From Phocaeicola intestinalis (GTDB lineage: Bacteria; Bacteroidota; Bacteroidia; Bacteroidales; Bacteroidaceae), in the NCBI RefSeq assembly GCF_014837065.1, contig NZ_JACSPP010000031.1:1-41218 (forward strand): a stretch of DNA of 41,218 nt. The letters are read 5' to 3'. Shown one piece after another: positions 41,125 through 41,218 of this stretch. The number at the start of each line of letters is the position of its first letter. Positions within the stretch are counted from its first letter, which is position 1. The notes under the pieces were generated by a model. The model searched no databases. It was not told where the DNA came from and worked only from the letters and a program-made list of their open reading frames with translations. Position numbers and translations under genes: made by a program.

Positions 41125-41218
41125 CTTTCCCTCAAAAACGGGAGCAAGATCTTTGATATGATTTGGATACAGGAAACGCAGTACGAAAAGTGAATGACGT
41201 GAAGGTTAGAAAGATGTA
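41125..41218 (+). other. Leader of a probable rRNA operon running off the right edge
   Basis: The sequence GAGCAAGATCTTTGATATGA and what follows resembles the untranslated leader before 16S genes in Bacteroides. No coding frame is present and the 16S gene itself is not visible, so the identity is inferred from the tandem promoters and leader character. Confidence 0.5.

Noticed and set aside
1..41218. tRNA genes
   Set aside because: No cloverleaf with a GGTTCGAATCC-like T arm was found anywhere in the window by eye.

Overview
The window looks like a chromosomal segment from a gut Bacteroidales, Bacteroides or Phocaeicola in the broad sense. It has a SusC/SusD pair, a hybrid two-component system, a serine-type sulfatase, fimbrillin-like lipoproteins, and promoters of the TAnnTTTG (-7) type with little Shine-Dalgarno signal. 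No species call is attempted.

Positions 1-24401 (all minus strand) are a polysaccharide utilisation locus (PUL) for heparin/heparan sulfate. In transcription order it holds an S1 sulfatase, a DUF4962/heparinase II/III lyase, a three-gene fimbria-like cassette (DUF3575 protein plus two fimbrillin-like lipoproteins), a second DUF4962 lyase, SusC, SusD, a PL12 heparinase III, the hybrid two-component regulator (HTCS), a GH88 unsaturated glucuronyl hydrolase, and the start of nagB at the left edge. This gives a full route: surface binding and import, lyase cleavage, desulfation, removal of the unsaturated uronate, then glucosamine-6-phosphate entering glycolysis.

The main discovery is regulatory. 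Upstream of four transcription units (GH88-nagB, SusC-SusD-PL12, the first lyase, the sulfatase) lies a ladder of about 21-bp direct repeats close to TTTCAAATCCGTGCAAAA (plus-strand reading). It starts exactly 42 bp from the -7 element in every case. This is the likely operator of the HTCS. The fimbrial cassette and second lyase lack it; the second lyase instead has three 23-bp palindromic repeats upstream. A fimbria-like cassette inside a heparin PUL, between two paralogous lyases, is the most unusual gene arrangement.

Positions 24402-31082 are housekeeping and accessory genes: a gene remnant, a small membrane protein, proC, a thioesterase, metY, a membrane-anchored MutS-like ATPase and a DUF6078 gene. 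Two nearly identical 192-bp transposable elements (MITEs) with TNA target duplications sit here, one inserted exactly at the DUF6078 stop codon; a third element end survives beside that gene's start.

Positions 31352-40460 hold a GH97 glycosidase, a four-helix membrane protein with an ECF sigma factor, a radical SAM protein, a helix-hairpin-helix outer-membrane protein, a DUF4294 protein, a SpoU methyltransferase and nadA. The last 750 bases carry no protein gene: they contain a likely small RNA with its own promoter and terminator, a repeat cluster, and two tandem strong promoters that probably drive an rRNA operon starting beyond the right edge. Most intergenic gaps also contain long imperfect hairpins built from a few recurring words.
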